Assembly (NCBI GenBank): GCA_964473555.1
Contig: CAYYPL010000006.1
Coordinates: 141,568 to 205,567, forward strand
Length of the DNA: 64,000 bases
Reading direction: 5' to 3'
Origin: UBA11400 sp964473555
GTDB taxonomy: Bacteria > Bacteroidota > Rhodothermia > Balneolales > HLUCCA01
Shown: piece after piece, positions 60,252 through 64,000 of the stretch
Layout: every line of letters starts with the position of its first letter
Numbering within the stretch: position 1 is the first letter of the stretch
Made by a program: the position numbers and the translations under genes
The notes under the pieces: generated by a model
What the model saw: only the letters and a program-made list of their open reading frames with translations
Told to the model about the DNA's origin: nothing
Database searches by the model: none

Positions 60252-61610
60252 ATGGATAAATCATTCGTGTTTGGCGTTGCCACTTCAAGTTACCAGATTG
60301 AAGGTGGCATAGATAAAGATGGGGCTGGCGTTTCCAATTGGACAGTCTTCTGCAATACTCGTGGTACGATATCAAACGAGGATAATGGTAACGTTGCATG
60401 TAATCATTATGAGCTATGGGAACAAGACCTGGAATTGATGGCTTCGCTTGGTATTCAGTCCTATCGTTTCTCTATTTCATGGGCTCGTATTTTTCCGGAT
60501 GCCACAGAGAAAATAAACCTTGGAGGAATCCATTTTTATCAGCGAGTATTGCAGAAATTACAGCTCCTTGGAATTGAGCCAATGATTACCCTGTATCATT
60601 GGGATCTGCCACAATGGCTGGAAGAAAAAGGTGGGTGGAGTAATCCCGACATCGTGCAGCATTTCACAAAGTATGCCACAACGGTTTACCAATATCTTAA
60701 TGGACTCTGCTCCAAGTGGATCACATTAAATGAACCGTGGGTTTTTTTGCACAAAGGATACATAACGGGTGAACATGCTCCGGGTAAAACAACTATCGAT
60801 CTTGCTGGAAAAGCCTATGTGAATATTCTTAGAGCGCACACGACGGCTGTTCAGGCGATGCGATCTATTTCAGATGCTGGCGAAGTGGGAGTTGCCTGCA
60901 ATGTTAGTTTCATTGCTCCCTCCTCATCACGTTCACAAGACATCAATGCAGCAGCCAGGTTCGACAGTTATATCAATAAATTATTTCTCGATCCTTGGAT
61001 CAAAGGGAAGTTACCCGAAGTAGCATTTGAACTTTTTGGTCCTCAACTCCCGGAAACCTGGCTTCACTCTGCCGTTGAAATCCTGACAAAGCACGATTTT
61101 ATTGGGTTAAACTATTACTCCAAAACAACCATTGCGCACGATAGCAACGAATTCCTGGGATGCAAACTAACACACTCGGGTCTACCCGTGACCTCCATGG
61201 ATTGGGAAATTTATCCACAAGGACTAACCTGGTTACTTCAATGGGCCTATTTTTCCTATAAAATTCCTATCTACATCACAGAAAACGGAGCTGCTTTTGA
61301 CGACGCTCCAAATCACGATGGTAATATTCAGGATACAGCCAGAATCGATTATCTTAAATCTCATTTGGAAGCGGTAGATGTCGCATCCGGTTCTGGCGTA
61401 GATGTGAGGGGATACTTTGCCTGGTCACTCTTAGATAATTTCGAATGGGAAGCAGGATATGGTAAACGATTTGGCATCATTTATGTTGACTTTGACACAC
61501 TTCAGCGAACCGTAAAAGCCAGTGGATACTTCTACAAAGATGCCATTAAACGCTGGAAGTATTCATCTGAAAACAAAGAATATACTAACGTATTTTCCCT
61601 ACCAGGTTAA
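60252..61610 (+). CDS. GH1 beta-glucosidase
   Basis: A 452-residue cytoplasmic or periplasmic enzyme without a signal peptide. Seen: the N-terminal VFGVATSSYQIEGGIDKDGA, YRFSISWARIFPDA, MITLYHWDLPQWLEEKGGW, the acid/base Glu 161 in ITLNEPWVF, the nucleophile Glu 344 in YITENGAAF, and the aglycone-site WSLLDNFEWEAGYGKRFGII. It releases terminal glucose from beta-linked oligosaccharides, which fits the upstream secreted GH16. It follows the LacI gene by 101 bases. Its stop overlaps the opposing GT gene by 4 bases. Confidence 0.95.
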   Translation: MDKSFVFGVATSSYQIEGGIDKDGAGVSNWTVFCNTRGTISNEDNGNVACNHYELWEQDLELMASLGIQSYRFSISWARIFPDATEKINLGGIHFYQRVLQKLQLLGIEPMITLYHWDLPQWLEEKGGWSNPDIVQHFTKYATTVYQYLNGLCSKWITLNEPWVFLHKGYITGEHAPGKTTIDLAGKAYVNILRAHTTAVQAMRSISDAGEVGVACNVSFIAPSSSRSQDINAAARFDSYINKLFLDPWIKGKLPEVAFELFGPQLPETWLHSAVEILTKHDFIGLNYYSKTTIAHDSNEFLGCKLTHSGLPVTSMDWEIYPQGLTWLLQWAYFSYKIPIYITENGAAFDDAPNHDGNIQDTARIDYLKSHLEAVDVASGSGVDVRGYFAWSLLDNFEWEAGYGKRFGIIYVDFDTLQRTVKASGYFYKDAIKRWKYSSENKEYTNVFSLPG

Positions 61611-63748
61611 TCTACTGGATGTGAATGGTTTTTTTTGAAAAGCGACTTGACCAGAATATCAACATCCATCCAGATACTGTAATTTTGAACATAAAATAGT
61701 TCAAATTTTTCTTTCTCTGATTCCCTGAACAGCCTGGACTCATTTAATTGTCTGAGTCCCGTAATTCCCGGTTTATAATACAGCGGTACATGCTTCCTGT
61801 TCTGTATGATTGGCGAGCCGACAAAACTTATTTTTCCAATCCATACGTAACAGAACAGAATATATCTGTTTAAAAAGGTATTCTTTTCAAATGGCAACCA
61901 AAGTCGCAGGGAGTTTGTATGTGTTCCATCCAGATCATATTGAACCTTTTGAGGAAGATTCCCAAACAACACTTTGCTTAAAAGTGGTATAAAGGCAAAG
62001 GGAAACCCAATCACAATCAGTAGTGAAGCCAGCCAGAAATCAAGATTTCTTTTCAGGAATGTATTCCACGGAAGTGAGTATGCCAGTCTAACATCTACCA
62101 GTGGTATGTCATCAAAATACTCGACATTAGACTTACCAATGATGAAGTCCATAGACTCAGGTACAATTTTGAAAAAGACATTATCCTGACGGATTTGACT
62201 CATAATATTCAGGATTTCGTGATTTGAAACCGTATTTCCCAAAAAAATCAGCTGATCTATAGCATGAAATCTCACTAAATCGGGGACGTGTTCAGTTCGT
62301 CCAATAACCGGAATATTTTCAAGCATATCGACCCAGTCACTATCTTTTTGAACAATTACCCCAACGATTTCATAATTCCAATCCACTTTAGAACGAATCA
62401 AGGAAATCAAATCCAACGTTTTATTCCCAACACCAACAATCAGTACTCGAATGGGTTTAATTGACCCTGTAGGACTAAACCTGGATCTGGAATAGTTTTT
62501 GAGCCAAAAGCGATACAATCCCAGTACAATGGAAGATGAGAATGCTCCAAACAAAAGAATCCACCTGGAAAAAGCAAACTCTCTGAGAAAGAAGGTGGTC
62601 ACGGCCACACCCATGAATGATAGCCCAACTGCTTTTGTAATGGATATAATTGAAGCCCTGTTATGTCCGTATAATTCATAGTACCGTCCGAATCCAACAA
62701 AAAATAGAGTCAAAATGGCATTTACGGTCAGAAACGATACTGAAAATTGGCTGGTAAGATCTGATGGATGTATTTCATAACGAATCATGAAGAAAACAAA
62801 CACCAGTAAGTTGAGTATCGCCAGATCAACCACTGGCAGAGCGAATCTTTTGATCAATGAACCCATGTAGGTAGAGAATGCCCTTACAACTATTCCTAAA
62901 AAGACGATTAACTTGAAAAGGAAACTGTAGGCATAACTGTAATGCTTATCGAAAAACTGATACATCGCCTTATTAAACACGATTACATAATCAAGATTCT
63001 CTTTTTTAGTTGACTCGCCTTTATAATGGATGATGCTAGTGGTGGGTACGTAATCGATCTGATAACCTGCCTCAGTGGTTCTGTAGGAGAGATCTATATC
63101 CTCTCCGTACATAAAAAAACGTTCATCGAATCCATTCAGTTGATTCAATACCCCAGCACGATAGAACATAAATGCTCCGGATAACACCGGCACTGTACCT
63201 GCCTCATTTTCGTCCTTCCATCCCTGATAATAGTCCGCAAAATGTTTATTTCTTGGAAATAACTTTGTCAGGCCCACTATTTTCCACAAAGCTGAGGTTG
63301 GAGTTGGGACTGATCTACGGGATTCGGGAGCAAAACTGCCATCTGGATTTAGTAATTTACACCCTGCGGCGCCGGTATTGGGATGGCTTTCCATATGATG
63401 AAACATAACCCTGAGTGTATCTTCGCTGATCAGCGTATCCGGATTCAATAACAAAATATACTTACCGGTTGCTTGTTTGATAGCCTGATTATTTGCTTTT
63501 CCAAATCCCAGATTCTGATCATTGGCGATAAAATGAACCTCAGGGAATCTGGGTGTCAGATATTCCAATGAACCATCTGTTGAGTGATTATCCACCACAA
63601 ATGTTTGAATCGACAAGTCTCCTTTTGAACTACGAATAGAACCCAGGAGATTTACTAAATACTCCTTAACGTTATAATTTACAATAACGATAGAGATATC
63701 AGGATTAGGTGCAGCTGTTGTATAGGCGGTACTGTTTTTCACCCGCAT
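61607..63748 (-). CDS. GT2 glycosyltransferase fused to a degenerate polyprenyl-phosphate sugar transferase
   Basis: A 713-residue fusion. Residues about 17-260 are a GT2 rhamnosyltransferase-like domain: SIVIVNYNVKEYLVNLLGSI, FVVDNHSTDGSLEYL, NLGFGKANNQAIKQATGKY, LLLNPDT and FDERFFMYGEDIDLSYRTTE. Five membrane helices follow (about 285-425), then a CoA-binding_3-like Rossmann domain (RVLIVGVGNKTLDLISLIRS). The C-terminal sugar-transferase fold starts at KRNLDFWLASLLIVIG (about 563) and ends YYKPGITGLRQLNESRLF. Where functional enzymes have KFRTM and LDELPQL this one has FLNRYILFCYVWIGKISFVG, so the catalytic Asp-Glu pair is missing. The start is ATG at 63748; a TTG three codons earlier is possible. 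Confidence 0.85.
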   Translation of the reverse strand: MRVKNSTAYTTAAPNPDISIVIVNYNVKEYLVNLLGSIRSSKGDLSIQTFVVDNHSTDGSLEYLTPRFPEVHFIANDQNLGFGKANNQAIKQATGKYILLLNPDTLISEDTLRVMFHHMESHPNTGAAGCKLLNPDGSFAPESRRSVPTPTSALWKIVGLTKLFPRNKHFADYYQGWKDENEAGTVPVLSGAFMFYRAGVLNQLNGFDERFFMYGEDIDLSYRTTEAGYQIDYVPTTSIIHYKGESTKKENLDYVIVFNKAMYQFFDKHYSYAYSFLFKLIVFLGIVVRAFSTYMGSLIKRFALPVVDLAILNLLVFVFFMIRYEIHPSDLTSQFSVSFLTVNAILTLFFVGFGRYYELYGHNRASIISITKAVGLSFMGVAVTTFFLREFAFSRWILLFGAFSSSIVLGLYRFWLKNYSRSRFSPTGSIKPIRVLIVGVGNKTLDLISLIRSKVDWNYEIVGVIVQKDSDWVDMLENIPVIGRTEHVPDLVRFHAIDQLIFLGNTVSNHEILNIMSQIRQDNVFFKIVPESMDFIIGKSNVEYFDDIPLVDVRLAYSLPWNTFLKRNLDFWLASLLIVIGFPFAFIPLLSKVLFGNLPQKVQYDLDGTHTNSLRLWLPFEKNTFLNRYILFCYVWIGKISFVGSPIIQNRKHVPLYYKPGITGLRQLNESRLFRESEKEKFELFYVQNYSIWMDVDILVKSLFKKNHSHPVD

Positions 63749-63803
63749 AATATACAAAAAGAGATTACAGAAAAGGGAAAAGAGATAAGGGATTAGAGAG
63801 CGG

Positions 63804-63831
63804 TTCTCTGTTCTCTGTTCTCTGTTTTCTG
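63804..63831 (+). repeat. heptanucleotide tandem repeat, unit TTCTCTG (4 copies)
   Basis: Three exact TTCTCTG units and one TTTTCTG stand in the gap upstream of the GT fusion gene. Purine-rich DNA lies on one side, and an 11-bp inverted pair, ACAGAAAAGGG (63767-63777) and CCCTTTTCTGT (63907-63917), flanks the region. Confidence 0.85.
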
Positions 63832-63923
63832 TATGCGAGGGGTATCCGTCTTTTCAGGGCCGTTTACGGGTTACTGAGAAAGATAGATCTCTGCGTTTTC
63901 AGTTGTCCCTTTTCTGTTTTCTA

Positions 63924-63948
63924 CCCTGGCGAACGTAGTTCGCCAGGG
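63924..63948 (+). repeat. 11-bp perfect palindrome
   Basis: CCCTGGCGAAC (63924-63934), loop GTA, then GTTCGCCAGGG (63938-63948). It is followed by GACAAT and then an A-rich run that belongs to the next terminator. Confidence 0.9.
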
Positions 63949-63953
63949 GACAA

Positions 63954-63990
63954 TAAAAAAAGCCCTGAGAGCGGTTGGGCTTCAGGGCTT
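63954..63990 (-). terminator. intrinsic terminator of a leftward gene beyond the window
   Basis: On the minus strand AAGCCCTGAA and TCAGGGCTTT form a stem of 8-9 pairs, followed by a run of seven or more Ts. The gene it ends must start to the right of position 64000. Confidence 0.75.
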
Positions 63991-64000
63991 GGTAAAAGGA

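Noticed and set aside
61607..63748. Frameshift joining two separate glycosyltransferase genes
   Set aside because: The frame is continuous with sensible domains and membrane helices throughout, so a true fusion is the simpler reading.

Overview
The window is a chromosomal segment of a Gram-negative Bacteroidota bacterium. I lean towards the Balneolia/Rhodothermia side, a lineage placement I cannot prove from the sequence. The phylum call rests on proteins largely confined to it: DUF3078, DUF2851 and DUF4199 proteins, a BatA-type membrane protein, PorV/PorQ-like outer-membrane proteins, type IX secretion (T9SS) C-terminal sorting domains, and TonB-dependent receptors with an N-terminal carboxypeptidase-regulatory domain. 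Shine-Dalgarno sequences are mostly weak and several genes appear to start with TTG. I saw no prophage, insertion sequence, CRISPR array or rRNA.

Left part (1-11 kb): a truncated DUF3078 barrel protein, a PyrR-like phosphoribosyltransferase with a small secreted protein, then a rightward run of YtxH, DUF2851, tRNA-Gln, PRPP synthetase, ribosomal protein L25, peptidyl-tRNA hydrolase and a membrane pyrophosphatase, followed by a TonB receptor with its partner lipoprotein. Middle (11-42 kb): mostly leftward housekeeping genes (rnhA, pyrF, tsaD, dnaK, hsp20, aroA, a giant TPR protein, a CBS protein, hflX, a BatA-like protein, a muropeptide epimerase, cdsA, nadC, accA, dolichol-phosphate-mannose-synthase-like and WbaP-like glycan enzymes). 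These are interleaved with another TonB receptor and several lineage-type membrane proteins.

Right part (42.9-61.6 kb): a putative beta-glucan (laminarin-type) utilisation locus. It holds a secreted GH16 glucanase, a parvulin-like lipoprotein, a PorV-like protein, a large T9SS-type secreted protein, a TonB receptor, a secreted protein with two tandem CBM4-like modules, an SGNH hydrolase with a TPR-like tail, a LacI regulator and a GH1 beta-glucosidase. No SusD is present. A TTTTGCAAAA palindrome occurs in front of the CBM/SGNH divergent pair and in front of the LacI gene, with a degenerate copy in front of the GH1 gene; it is the best operator candidate. The inferred flow is: secreted GH16 and CBM proteins cut and bind polysaccharide, the receptor imports oligosaccharides, and GH1 finishes the job.

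The window ends with an unusual fusion of a GT2 glycosyltransferase to a polyprenyl-phosphate sugar-transferase domain that has lost its Asp-Glu catalytic pair. The most unexpected non-coding signal is a set of heptanucleotide tandem repeats at three intergenic sites. Each has a different 7-bp unit, and each lies within about 100 bp of a long perfect palindrome.
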